Shown one piece after another: positions 41,896 to 50,376 of a stretch of 64,000 nucleotides of DNA (positions are counted from its first letter, which is position 1; each line of letters begins with the position of its first letter). Source of the DNA: Pseudomonas sp. GM41(2012). GTDB lineage: Bacteria; Pseudomonadota; Gammaproteobacteria; Pseudomonadales; Pseudomonadaceae. Below the pieces are notes generated by a model that saw nothing but the letters and a program-made list of their open reading frames with translations, made no database searches and was not told where the DNA came from. The stretch covers positions 682,001 to 746,000 of the forward strand of contig NZ_AKJN02000008.1 in the NCBI RefSeq assembly GCF_000282315.2. Direction: 5' to 3'. A program made the position numbers and the translations under genes.

Positions 41896-42486
41896 TTGAA
41901 TAAAGCTCAATCGCTGTCCACGCGCTACGACCCCCGCGAGCTCTCTGATGAGGAGTTGGTCGCGCGCTCGCATACCGAGCTGTTTCACGTAACGCGCGCC
42001 TATGAAGAACTGATGCGGCGTTACCAGCGAACATTATTTAACGTCTGTGCGCGGTATCTTGGGAACGATCGCGACGCAGACGATGTCTGTCAGGAAGTGA
42101 TGTTGAAGGTGCTGTATGGCCTGAAGAACTTCGAGGGCAAATCGAAGTTCAAGACGTGGCTATATAGCATCACGTACAACGAGTGCATCACACAGTATCG
42201 GAAAGAACGGCGAAAGCGTCGCTTGATGGATGCTTTGAGTCTGGACCCCCTCGAGGAAGCGTCTGAAGAAAAGGCGCCGAAACCCGAGGATAAGGGTGGA
42301 CTCGATCGCTGGTTAGTGTATGTGAACCCGATTGACCGTGAAATTCTGGTGCTACGATTTGTCGCAGAGCTGGAATTTCAAGAGATCGCGGATATCATGC
42401 ACATGGGTTTGAGTGCGACAAAAATGCGTTACAAACGTGCTCTAGATAAATTGCGTGAGAAATTTGCAGGCATCGCTGAAACTTAG
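41896..42486 (+). CDS. sigX: ECF sigma factor SigX
   Basis: 196 residues. Region 2 contains YQRTLFNVCARYLGNDRDADD with VCQEVMLKVL and the region 2.4 helix FKTWLYSITYNECITQYR. Region 4 contains IDREILVLRFVAELEFQEIA, the helix-turn-helix for the -35 element. SigX controls oprF and many envelope and fatty-acid genes in Pseudomonas. No anti-sigma gene lies next to it, in line with the known SigX locus. The TTG start at 41896 gives MNKAQSLSTR, the known N-terminus. It has no clear Shine-Dalgarno sequence, so low translation is expected. Confidence 0.95.
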   Translation: MNKAQSLSTRYDPRELSDEELVARSHTELFHVTRAYEELMRRYQRTLFNVCARYLGNDRDADDVCQEVMLKVLYGLKNFEGKSKFKTWLYSITYNECITQYRKERRKRRLMDALSLDPLEEASEEKAPKPEDKGGLDRWLVYVNPIDREILVLRFVAELEFQEIADIMHMGLSATKMRYKRALDKLREKFAGIAET

Positions 42487-42512
42487 TTCGGCGCAAATAT
42501 CTCTTACGTGTA

Positions 42513-42534
42513 GGCAAGTTCTGATAGACTTGCC
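42513..42534 (+). promoter_or_regulatory. Inverted repeat upstream of oprF
   Basis: GGCAAGT-N8-ACTTGCC, about 60 bp before the oprF start. It is followed by another GC-rich hairpin (GTCCC.../...GGGAC around 42543-42561). The oprF promoter must lie in this stretch, but neither a SigX nor a sigma-70 element can be fixed with confidence. Confidence 0.45.
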
Positions 42535-42593
42535 GCCGAGTTGTCCCCCGGTTTGCGGGACTGCTTCACAATCACCAGATGGGGATTTAACGG

Positions 42594-43628
42594 ATGAAAC
42601 TGAAAAACACCTTGGGCTTGGCCATTGGTTCTTTGATTGCCGCCACTACGTTCGGCGCACTGGCACAAGGCCAAGGCGCAGTTGAAATCGAAGGCTTCGC
42701 CAAGAAAGAACAGTACGACAGCGATCGTGACTTCAAAAACAATGGCAACCTGTTTGGCGCTTCCGTAGGCTACTTCATCACCGACGACGTTGAACTGCGT
42801 CTGGCTTACGACGAAGTGCACAACGTGCGTTCCGATGACGGTCGTAACGTTAAGGGCGCTGATACCGCTCTGGACGCTCTGTACCACTTCAACAACCCAG
42901 GCGACATGGTCCGTCCATACGTTTCTGCCGGTTTCTCGGACCAGAGCATTGGCCAGAACGGCGGTGGCGGTCGTAACCGTTCCACCTTCGCCAACGTTGG
43001 TGGCGGTGCCAAGCTGTACTTCACCGAGAACTTCTACGCCCGTGCTGGCGTTGAAGCTCAATACAACATCGACCAGGGCGACACCGAGTGGGCTCCAAGC
43101 GTCGGTATCGGTGTGAACTTCGGTGGCGGCTCCAAGCCTGCTGCTGCTCCAGTTCCAGCACCAGCTGAAGTCTGCTCCGACAGCGACAACGATGGCGTTT
43201 GCGACAACGTTGACAAGTGCCCGGACACCCCAGCCAACGTAACTGTTGACGCTGATGGCTGCCCAGCAGTTGCTGAAGTTGTTCGTGTTGAGCTGGACGT
43301 GAAGTTCGACTTCGACAAGTCGGTAGTCAAGCCTAACAGCTACGGCGACATCAAAAACCTCGCTGACTTCATGAAGCAGTACCCATCCACCAACACTACT
43401 GTTGAAGGTCACACTGACTCCGTCGGTCCTGACGCTTACAACCAGAAACTGTCCGAGCGTCGTGCAAACGCCGTTAAACAAGTTCTGACCAACCAGTACG
43501 GTGTTTCTCCTTCCCGCGTTCAGTCTGTTGGCTACGGCGAATCCCGCCCAGTTGCTGACAACAAAACTGAAGCTGGTCGCGCTGTTAACCGTCGCGTAGA
43601 AGCGCAGGTTGAAGCTCCAGCTAAGTAA
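42594..43628 (+). CDS. oprF: Major outer membrane porin OprF
   Basis: 344 residues. Signal peptide MKLKNTLGLAIGSLIAATTFGALA, then an N-terminal eight-stranded beta barrel (to about 185), a Pro/Ala hinge and a four-cysteine Asp-rich loop (CSDSDNDGVCDNVDKC, a thrombospondin type 3-like calcium loop). The C-terminal OmpA domain that binds peptidoglycan contains the NTTVEGHTDSVG and LSERRANAVKQVL motifs. It is a non-specific porin and structural protein and sits directly after sigX. A strong terminator follows. Confidence 0.97.
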   Translation: MKLKNTLGLAIGSLIAATTFGALAQGQGAVEIEGFAKKEQYDSDRDFKNNGNLFGASVGYFITDDVELRLAYDEVHNVRSDDGRNVKGADTALDALYHFNNPGDMVRPYVSAGFSDQSIGQNGGGGRNRSTFANVGGGAKLYFTENFYARAGVEAQYNIDQGDTEWAPSVGIGVNFGGGSKPAAAPVPAPAEVCSDSDNDGVCDNVDKCPDTPANVTVDADGCPAVAEVVRVELDVKFDFDKSVVKPNSYGDIKNLADFMKQYPSTNTTVEGHTDSVGPDAYNQKLSERRANAVKQVLTNQYGVSPSRVQSVGYGESRPVADNKTEAGRAVNRRVEAQVEAPAK

Positions 43629-43645
43629 TTAGCTCGCAGCTCTGA

Positions 43646-43677
43646 GAAAAGCCCGGCTTAGGCCGGGCTTTTCTTTG
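43646..43677 (+). terminator. Intrinsic terminator of oprF (also usable by cobA)
   Basis: GAAAAGCCCGGC/GCCGGGCTTTTC stem with a T-rich end, between convergent oprF and cobA. Confidence 0.92.
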
Positions 43678-43716
43678 TCTGCGATTTGATGAGGGCAGGG
43701 TTGAAGCGAGGGAGAG

Positions 43717-44481
43717 TCAGGCTGACTGAGTGATTGCAGTCGCGGGCAAACCACCTTCCAGAATGGATACTTTCGCACAGGCCGCGACAGCACCGATCAC
43801 CAGGATCGCCGGGCTTTTGAGCTCGAAGCTGCAGGCATCTTCTTCCATCGCAGTCAGATCGCTCCGACATTCCCGTTGGTGTGGCAGGGAAGCGTTTTCA
43901 ATCATCGCCACCGGTGTATCCGCCGCCATTCCTCCGGCGAGCAACTGCTCACGGATCTCGCTCAGTTTTGCGACACCCATATACACCACCAGCGTCGTGC
44001 CACCTTGGGCCAGGGCTTGCCAGTTCAGGCTGCTGCCATCCTGAGTGTGGGCGGTGACCAGCGTCACGCCACGCGCAACACCCCGCAGGGTCAACGGAAT
44101 ATCGCATTGCGTTGCGCCGGCAAGCCCGGCGGTGATGCCGTTGACCAGTTCCACTTCGACCCCATGTTCACGCAGCCACTGCGCTTCTTCGCCGCCCCGG
44201 CCAAAAATGCACGGATCACCGCCCTTGAGGCGTACTACGCATTTTCCGTGGCGAGCATAACGAAGCATCAGGCGATGAATGAATGCCTGAGGTGTAGAGC
44301 GACAGCCACCGCGCTTGCCCACGGGAATGATCCGCGCCTGCGGGCAATGCTCCAGCACCGCATCGTTGACCAGGTCATCGATCAGCACCACATCCGCTTC
44401 GCTCAACGCCCGCACGGCCTTGAGGGTCAACAATTCCGGATCGCCAGGACCCGCACCCACCAGCCAGACTTTTGCGCTCAT
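43717..44481 (-). CDS. cobA: Uroporphyrinogen-III C-methyltransferase (SUMT)
   Basis: 254 residues. The SAM-binding motif VWLVGAGPGDPELLTLKA, the RLKGGDPCIFGRGGEE loop and VNGITAGLAGATQCDIPLT are all present. It makes precorrin-2, the start of siroheme, the cofactor of NirB, so its position as last gene of the nitrite/nitrate reductase operon makes sense. Start 44481 lies 10 bp after the reductase stop. The protein has only the SUMT domain, not the full CysG fusion. Confidence 0.93.
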   Translation of the reverse strand: MSAKVWLVGAGPGDPELLTLKAVRALSEADVVLIDDLVNDAVLEHCPQARIIPVGKRGGCRSTPQAFIHRLMLRYARHGKCVVRLKGGDPCIFGRGGEEAQWLREHGVEVELVNGITAGLAGATQCDIPLTLRGVARGVTLVTAHTQDGSSLNWQALAQGGTTLVVYMGVAKLSEIREQLLAGGMAADTPVAMIENASLPHQRECRSDLTAMEEDACSFELKSPAILVIGAVAACAKVSILEGGLPATAITQSA

Positions 44482-44491
44482 AGTGTTTTCC

Positions 44492-47206
44492 TCACGAGGT
44501 GACGGCGACCGGCTGCGCAGTGGCGGCCAGCAAACGCTTGATTTCCGGGACGCAGGAGCCGCATTGCGTGCCGCAGCCCAATTCTTGTTTCAAACCCTGC
44601 AAGTCCAGACCGCGGCTAATGCCGGCGCAGACCGCGCTTTGGCTGACGTTTTTGCAGTTGCACAGGGTTTTGTTACCGATGGCCGGCGTACTGCTGTTGC
44701 CCGGCGGTGCGCTCAGCGGTGCCAGCAGCCAGCGCCGCAGCTGTTCGTCCGCGCGACCTTCCAGCCACAGGCTTTGCAGCCAGTGCTGGGCGAGGGTTTC
44801 ACCGGCCAGGCGAATCGCGGTGATCCGGCCGTTCTCGATCCGCACGCGTTTACCGATGGAGCGCCGTGGGTCGTCGTAGGCCAAAACCGGGCCATCGTTG
44901 AGTCCCAGGCATTGATCGATGTCACGCAGCAGTTGCGGATCGGGCGCGACGGCGCTGGCGGCGCGTATCAGCAGCGCGGGGCGTTCACGGCCAGCCAGGC
45001 TGAGGCTGACGTAGGAAAACGCCTCACAGAGCGGTCGTAGCGTCTCAAAATTCTGTTGAACATCGCCCTCGATCAGGGCGAATAGCTGCCATGGGAGATT
45101 TACAGGTTCGAGACGCACGCCGCTGTGTTTGAGTTCGGGTTGTTTCGACAAAGGGTCGAAAGCCGGTTGGGTGAGCGCATTAACGCCACCCTTGAGGAAG
45201 CGATCACCCCAATGCATGGGCAGAAAGGCCTGACCGGGCCGCACGCTGTCGTCGCCTCCAACCGCGACAATCACCGCGCCACGGCGACTTTTCAGGCTGA
45301 CCAGGTCGCCCGATTGCAGCCGATGCCGACGCAGTTCATCCGGGTGCAAACTCAACACGGCTTCGCTGACGTGGCCGAAGAGCTGTGCGGCGGTGCCGGT
45401 GCGGCTCATGCCGTGCCATTGGTCCCGCAGGCGGCCAGTGATCAGGGTCAGTGGGAAGCGCGCGTCGCGTTGTTCCTTGGCGGCGCGGTACGGGTCGGCC
45501 ACGAATTGTGCACGTCCACTGGCCGTCGGGAAAATTCCGTCCAGGTACAGCCGCGCTGTACCTTCGCTGGCGCCAGTGGGGAAGGGCCATTGCTGCGGAC
45601 CGAGGCGGTCGATCAGTGCATGACTGATGCCGGACAAGTCCAGATCACGCCCGCGGGTCAATTGCTTGTACTCGTCGAAGACCTGCGCCGGGTTGTCAAA
45701 GGCAAACAGGCTGTTTTGCCCGGGGCGCAGATGTTTTTCCAGGCGCTGTGCGAAATCCACAGTGATCGCCCAGTCAGAGCGGGTTTCACCGGGTGCGACG
45801 ATCGCCCGACGAACGTGGGAAATGCGCCGTTCGGAGTTGGTCACCGTGCCATCCTTTTCACCCCAACTGGCGGCGGGCAGCAACAGGTCGGCAAACGCGG
45901 CGGTTTCGGTGGTGCGGAACGCTTCCTGCAACACCACGAACGGGCAGGCTTGCAGCGCTGCGCGCACGGCGGTTTGATCCGGCATTGATTGCGCGGGGTT
46001 GGTGCAGGCGATCCACAATGCCTTGATTTTTCCGCTGCGCACCTGCTCAAACAATTCGATAGCGGTGAGCCCGGTGTTTGCAGGCAGTTGATCCACGCCC
46101 CAATACGCTGCCACTTCCGCGCGATGTTCGGCATTGGCAGCCTCGCGATGGCCGGGCAGCAGGTTCGACAAGCTGCCGGTTTCGCGGCCACCCATGGCAT
46201 TCGGCTGACCGGTCAGGGAGAAAGGTCCTGCGCCGGGACGGCCGATTTGCCCGGTGGCCAGGTGCAGGTTGATCAGTGCGCTGTTTTTCGCGCTGCCGGC
46301 GGTGGACTGGTTCAAGCCCATGCACCACAGCGACAGGAAGCTCGGTGAAGTGCCAACCCATTCGGCGCATTGATGCAGTTGTTCAATGCTGATCCCGCAG
46401 AGCTGCGAAACCATCTGCGGCGTGTAATCGCGCACCAGGTTCTTCAGTTCGGCCAAGCCTTCGGTGTGGGCCTTGATGAAGTCGCGGTCGACCCAGTCTT
46501 CCCACAGCAGCAGGTGCAAAATCCCATGGAACAAGGCGACATCGGTGCCTGGCAGAATCGCCAGGTGCAGGTCAGCCAGATCGCAGGTGTCGGTACGACG
46601 CGGGTCGATGACGATGACTTTCATCTGCGGCCGGCGGGATTTCGCTTCCTCCAGGCGACGGAAAAGTATCGGGTGGGCGTAGGCCATGTTGCTGCCGACG
46701 ATCATCACGCAGTCGCTCAATTCCAGGTCTTCGTAGCTGCACGGCGGTGCGTCGGCGCCCAGGCTGCGCTTGTAACCGACCACGGCCGAAGACATGCACA
46801 GGCGCGAATTGCTGTCGATGTTGTTGGTGCCCACCAGTGCTCGCGCCAGTTTGTTGAAGGCGTAGTAATCCTCGGTCAGCAACTGCCCGGAAATGTAGAA
46901 CGCCACGCTGTCCGGGCCGTGTTCGGCAATGGTCTCGGCAAAAACGCTGGCGGCGTGATCGAGGGCGGTGTCCCAGTCGGTGCGGCTGCGGGCCAGGCCT
47001 TTGCCCAGGCGCAGTTCGGGATACAACGCCCTGGCTGCGAGGTCGCCGGTCAGGTGCAAGGTAGAGCCTTTGCTGCACAGTTTGCCGAAGTTGGCCGGGT
47101 GGGCCGGATCGCCACTGACGCCGAGAATGCGCTCGCCGTCATGCTCGATCAGCACGCCGCAGCCGACCCCGCAATAGCAGCAGGTGGAAGCGGTGATCTG
47201 GTTCAT
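44492..47206 (-). CDS. nasC: Assimilatory nitrate reductase, catalytic subunit
   Basis: 904 residues. The N-terminal CCYCGVGCG and a later Cys (GKLCSKGS) bind a [4Fe-4S] cluster. The large molybdopterin domains follow (SRLCMSSAVVGYKRSLG, NAMGGRETGSLSNLLPGHR, SWGEKDGTVTNSERR). The C-terminal BFD-like [2Fe-2S] domain is visible as CNCKNVSQSAVC and CGTQCGSC. It reduces nitrate to nitrite in the cytoplasm. The start at 47206 overlaps the nirD stop by one base. The same gene is called nasA, nasB or nasC in different species. Here nasC follows P. aeruginosa naming. Confidence 0.93.
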   Translation of the reverse strand: MNQITASTCCYCGVGCGVLIEHDGERILGVSGDPAHPANFGKLCSKGSTLHLTGDLAARALYPELRLGKGLARSRTDWDTALDHAASVFAETIAEHGPDSVAFYISGQLLTEDYYAFNKLARALVGTNNIDSNSRLCMSSAVVGYKRSLGADAPPCSYEDLELSDCVMIVGSNMAYAHPILFRRLEEAKSRRPQMKVIVIDPRRTDTCDLADLHLAILPGTDVALFHGILHLLLWEDWVDRDFIKAHTEGLAELKNLVRDYTPQMVSQLCGISIEQLHQCAEWVGTSPSFLSLWCMGLNQSTAGSAKNSALINLHLATGQIGRPGAGPFSLTGQPNAMGGRETGSLSNLLPGHREAANAEHRAEVAAYWGVDQLPANTGLTAIELFEQVRSGKIKALWIACTNPAQSMPDQTAVRAALQACPFVVLQEAFRTTETAAFADLLLPAASWGEKDGTVTNSERRISHVRRAIVAPGETRSDWAITVDFAQRLEKHLRPGQNSLFAFDNPAQVFDEYKQLTRGRDLDLSGISHALIDRLGPQQWPFPTGASEGTARLYLDGIFPTASGRAQFVADPYRAAKEQRDARFPLTLITGRLRDQWHGMSRTGTAAQLFGHVSEAVLSLHPDELRRHRLQSGDLVSLKSRRGAVIVAVGGDDSVRPGQAFLPMHWGDRFLKGGVNALTQPAFDPLSKQPELKHSGVRLEPVNLPWQLFALIEGDVQQNFETLRPLCEAFSYVSLSLAGRERPALLIRAASAVAPDPQLLRDIDQCLGLNDGPVLAYDDPRRSIGKRVRIENGRITAIRLAGETLAQHWLQSLWLEGRADEQLRRWLLAPLSAPPGNSSTPAIGNKTLCNCKNVSQSAVCAGISRGLDLQGLKQELGCGTQCGSCVPEIKRLLAATAQPVAVTS

Positions 47207-47523
47207 CAGCTTGCTTCCCGCAGGGCCAGCAACACCCGGCCATTCTCGACCCGTGCTGAATGGTGGTGAGCGCAACCGATGTCCGGGGCCTGGGCTTCGC
47301 CGGTTTCCAGATCGATCTGCCAGTTATGCAGTGGGCAGGCGACCCGTTTGCCATAGATCAGACCTTGGGACAGTGGCCCGCCCTTGTGCGGGCAGCGGTC
47401 ATCGAGTGCGAAAACCTCATCGTCGCTGGTACGAAAAATCGCGATGTCGCCTTTCGGGCCGGCGATGATCCGCGAGCCCAAGGCATTGATTTCTTCCAGT
47501 GCGCAGATATCCAGCCAGTTCAT
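47206..47523 (-). CDS. nirD: Nitrite reductase (NADH) small subunit
   Basis: 105 residues, a small Rieske-fold protein. The two iron-ligand motifs CPHKGGPLSQG and CPLHNW are present, so a [2Fe-2S] cluster can bind. NirD partners NirB in reducing nitrite to ammonium. The start MNWLDICALEEIN overlaps the nirB stop by four bases (ATGA), and its stop overlaps the nitrate reductase start, so all three are translationally coupled. Confidence 0.93.
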   Translation of the reverse strand: MNWLDICALEEINALGSRIIAGPKGDIAIFRTSDDEVFALDDRCPHKGGPLSQGLIYGKRVACPLHNWQIDLETGEAQAPDIGCAHHHSARVENGRVLLALREAS

Positions 47524-49973
47524 GCCGGCACCTCCAGATTCTTCACCGTGATGACGTCGAATTCTTTCTTCAGCAGCGGTTGTTCCAGGCGTTCCTTCCA
47601 CGGGTCCTGTTCAAACGACAAGGAGAATTGCAGGCGATCGTTGAGCGCCTTGCGCCGCTCCGGGTCTTCCAGCACGGCTTTCTTGATGTGTTCCATGCCG
47701 ACCCGTTGCAGGTAGTGCACGGTGCGTTCGAGGTAGAAAGCTTCTTCGCGATAGAGCTGCAGGAACGCGCCGTTGTATTCACGCACTTCTTCGGCGGTCT
47801 TGAGCTTGACGAAGAATTCCGCGACTTCGGTTTTGATCCCGCCGTTGCCACCGATGTACATCTCCCAGCCCGAGTCCACGCCGATAATTCCGACGTCCTT
47901 GATCCCCGCTTCCGAGCAGTTACGTGGGCAACCGGAGACGGCCAGTTTCACTTTGTGCGGCGACCACATGTTGAACAGGTCGTGCTCAAGCTCGATGCCC
48001 AGTTGCGTGGAGTTCTGCGTACCGAAGCGGCAGAACTCGCTACCGACGCAGGTCTTCACGGTGCGGATGGATTTGCCATAGGCGTGGCCGGACGGCATGT
48101 CGAGATCCTTCCAGACGCCTGGCAGGTCCTGCTTCTTGATCCCCAGCAAATCGATACGCTGGCCGCCGGTCACCTTGACCATTGGCACGTTGTACTTGTC
48201 GGCCACATCGGCAATGCGCCGCAGTTCCGAAGGATTGGTCACACCGCCCCACATCCGTGGGACTACAGAGTAAGTGCCGTCTTTCTGTATGTTGGCGTGG
48301 GCCCGTTCGTTGATCAGGCGCGATTGCGGGTCGTCCTTGGCTTCGCCCGGCCAGGTGGAAATCAGGTAGTAGTTGAGTGCCGGGCGGCACGTGGCGCAGC
48401 CGTTCGGGGTGCGCCAGTTCAGGTAGCTCAGGGTGCCGGCGATGGTCAGCAGGTGCTGGTCGCGGATGGCCTGGCGGATTTGCCCGTGATTCAAGTCGCT
48501 GCAACCACAGATGGCTTTTTCGCTTTTCGGTTTGACGTCTGCTGCGCCGCCCACGGTGTTGATCAGGATCTGTTCCACCAACCCTGCGCAGGAGCCGCAG
48601 GAGCTGGCAGCCTTGGTGTGTTTCTTGACGTCATCGACGCTGAACAGCCCGTGTTCCTGAATCGCCTTGACGATGGTGCCTTTGCACACGCCGTTGCAGC
48701 CGCAGACTTCGGCGGTGTCGGCCATGCTCATGGCTTTGTCCTGGCCTTGATGTCCTACGTCGCCCAAGGCGTTTTCACCAAACATCAGGTGATCGCGGAT
48801 CTCGTCGATGGCGTGATTCTCACGGATCTGCCGGAAATACCAGCCGCCGTCTGCCGTATCGCCGTACAGACAGGCCCCGACCAGCACGTCATCCTTGATC
48901 ACCAGTTTTTTGTAGACCCCGCCGATAGGGTCGGAGAGGGTGATGGTTTCGGTGCCTTCGCCGCCCATGAAATCGCCGGCGGAGAACAGGTCGATGCCGG
49001 TGACTTTCAATTTGGTCGACGTTACCGAGCCCTTGTAGGTGGCGAAGCCCAATTGAGCGAGGTGGTTGGCGCAGACCTTGGCCTGTTCGAACAGCGGCGC
49101 CACCAGGCCGTAAGCGATGCCACGGTGGCTGGCGCATTCGCCGATGGCGTAGACCCGAGGGTCGTAGGTTTGCATCGTGTCATTGACCAGAATCCCGCGG
49201 TTGCAGGGGATGCCGGATTTTTCCGCGAGTTCGGTGTTGGGGCGAATACCGGCGGCCATCACCACCAGGTCGGCGGGGATGATGTCGCCATTCTTGAATT
49301 CAACCGAGCCGACCCGGCCATTGCCGGCGTCGTGCAGGGCCTGGGTCTGTTCGCACAGGCGGAAATGCAGGCCACGGGCTTCCAGGGCGGTTTGCAGCAA
49401 CTGGCCGCTGGTTTTGTCCAGTTGCCGTTCCAGCAGCCATTCGCCGATGTGCACCACGGTGACGTGCATGCCGCGCAGCATCAGGCCGTTGGCGGCTTCC
49501 AGGCCGAGCAGGCCGCCACCGATCACAACGGCGTGCTTGTGGGTTTTTGCGGTGTCGATCATTGCCTGGGTGTCAGCGATGTCGCGGTAGCCGATCACGC
49601 CGTGCAAGGTGTTGCCGGGAATCGGCAGGATGAAAGGGGTCGAACCGGTGGCGATCAGCAGCCGATCGTATTCGGCCTCGCTGCCGTCTTCGGCGATGAC
49701 CCGACGTTTGACCCGGTCGATCTCCACCACTTTGCGGTTGAGCAGCAACTTGATGTTGTTGTCCAGGTACCAGTCCAGATCGTTCAGTACGATCTCTTCG
49801 AAAGTCTGTTCGCCGGCCAGCACGGGCGAGAGCAGGATGCGGTTGTAGTTGGTATGAGGTTCGGCGCCGAAGACCGTGATGTCGTACAGCTCATTGCTCA
49901 GCTTGAGCAGCTCTTCCAGGGTGCGAACCCCGGCCATGCCGTTGCCGATCATCACCAGTTTTAATTTTTTCAT
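47520..49973 (-). CDS. nirB: Nitrite reductase (NADH) large subunit
   Basis: 817 residues. FAD/NAD(P)H domains at the N-terminus (VMIGNGMAGVRTLEEL, IGGGLLGLEAANGL), two BFD-like [2Fe-2S] regions (CGCNGVCKG and CGSC; CGCSDLN and CATC) and the siroheme/[4Fe-4S] half with C-x5-C (CVGSEFC) and C-x3-C (CPRNC). It reduces nitrite to ammonium with NADH. The start at 49973 (MKKLKLVM) is at the point where NirB proteins begin. Upstream are a terminator/antiterminator leader and a sigma-54 promoter. Confidence 0.95.
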   Translation of the reverse strand: MKKLKLVMIGNGMAGVRTLEELLKLSNELYDITVFGAEPHTNYNRILLSPVLAGEQTFEEIVLNDLDWYLDNNIKLLLNRKVVEIDRVKRRVIAEDGSEAEYDRLLIATGSTPFILPIPGNTLHGVIGYRDIADTQAMIDTAKTHKHAVVIGGGLLGLEAANGLMLRGMHVTVVHIGEWLLERQLDKTSGQLLQTALEARGLHFRLCEQTQALHDAGNGRVGSVEFKNGDIIPADLVVMAAGIRPNTELAEKSGIPCNRGILVNDTMQTYDPRVYAIGECASHRGIAYGLVAPLFEQAKVCANHLAQLGFATYKGSVTSTKLKVTGIDLFSAGDFMGGEGTETITLSDPIGGVYKKLVIKDDVLVGACLYGDTADGGWYFRQIRENHAIDEIRDHLMFGENALGDVGHQGQDKAMSMADTAEVCGCNGVCKGTIVKAIQEHGLFSVDDVKKHTKAASSCGSCAGLVEQILINTVGGAADVKPKSEKAICGCSDLNHGQIRQAIRDQHLLTIAGTLSYLNWRTPNGCATCRPALNYYLISTWPGEAKDDPQSRLINERAHANIQKDGTYSVVPRMWGGVTNPSELRRIADVADKYNVPMVKVTGGQRIDLLGIKKQDLPGVWKDLDMPSGHAYGKSIRTVKTCVGSEFCRFGTQNSTQLGIELEHDLFNMWSPHKVKLAVSGCPRNCSEAGIKDVGIIGVDSGWEMYIGGNGGIKTEVAEFFVKLKTAEEVREYNGAFLQLYREEAFYLERTVHYLQRVGMEHIKKAVLEDPERRKALNDRLQFSLSFEQDPWKERLEQPLLKKEFDVITVKNLEVPA

Positions 49974-50043
49974 CAGGTTCTCCGGGGAGCTCGGACCCGC
50001 CTCATCAGGGCTTACAGGTCTTGCTCGACAATATTTGCGCAAA

Positions 50044-50084
50044 CAAAAAAAGGCGTCCCGCTAGTTGCCTAGCGAGGACGCCTT
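50044..50084 (-). terminator. Attenuation terminator of nirB
   Basis: On the minus strand, AAGGCGTCCTCGCTAG pairs with CTAGCGGGACGCCTT and is followed by seven T residues, 70 bp before the nirB start. Its 5' arm overlaps the 3' side of the second ANTAR hairpin (50076-50089), so only one of the two can form. Confidence 0.88.
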
Positions 50085-50131
50085 TGTCCTGGTCCCGTTC
50101 TCTCGGGCAGCGCATCCTTCATCGTTGAAGG
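50076..50131 (-). promoter_or_regulatory. ANTAR-type antiterminator hairpins in the nirB leader
   Basis: Reading 5' to 3' on the minus strand, there are three hairpins with six-base loops: CCTTC-AACGAT-GAAGG (50116-50131), CCCG-AGAGAA-CGGG (50094-50107) and GGAC-AAAGGC-GTCC (50076-50089). Each loop has A at position 1 and G at position 4, as in RNA bound by ANTAR proteins such as NasT. Most such leaders have two hairpins, so a third is unusual. Confidence 0.82.
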
Positions 50132-50158
50132 CTGGGCTTTATGTATGGTGAGAAAGGT

Positions 50159-50177
50159 AATGCAGTGGTTGTGCCAA
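50159..50177 (-). promoter_or_regulatory. Sigma-54 promoter of nirB
   Basis: On the minus strand, TTGGCACAACCACTGCATT: GG and GC are ten bases apart, as required for -24/-12 elements. It lies just upstream of the leader hairpins, in line with nitrogen (NtrC) control. Confidence 0.75.
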
Positions 50178-50274
50178 GTCTGGCAAATGCAGAATTTATG
50201 GGCTTTCGTCCTGGGCGGAGGGTGTTTTTGTGCACCGGTTCAATGCGCTATGCCCGGTTTTGAAGCAGAAAAGT
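50178..50274. other. Upstream region of the nirB promoter, no gene
   Basis: About 100 bp. It should hold the activator (NtrC) sites of the sigma-54 promoter. Only a half-site-like GTGCACC near 50230 was noticed. No coding signal. Confidence 0.35.
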
Positions 50275-50352
50275 CAAAAGATCGCAGCCTGCGGCAGCTC
50301 CTACAGGAGATCGTGGGCACCCGTAGGAGCCGCCGCAGGCTGCGATCTTTTG
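50275..50352. repeat. REP-type inverted repeat pair (AGATCGCAGCCTGCGGC family)
   Basis: 30-bp arms CAAAAGATCGCAGCCTGCGG.../complement, between the kinase gene's end and the nirB promoter. A second sequence class from the TGTAGGAGC...GCTCGCGA repeats. Confidence 0.9.
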
Positions 50353-50376
50353 ATCTTTAGGGGGGCAATGAAAAAC

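Noticed and set aside
47499..49964. Open frame of about 820 codons antisense to nirB
   Set aside because: nirB on the minus strand has FAD, iron-sulfur and siroheme motifs. The antisense product has none.
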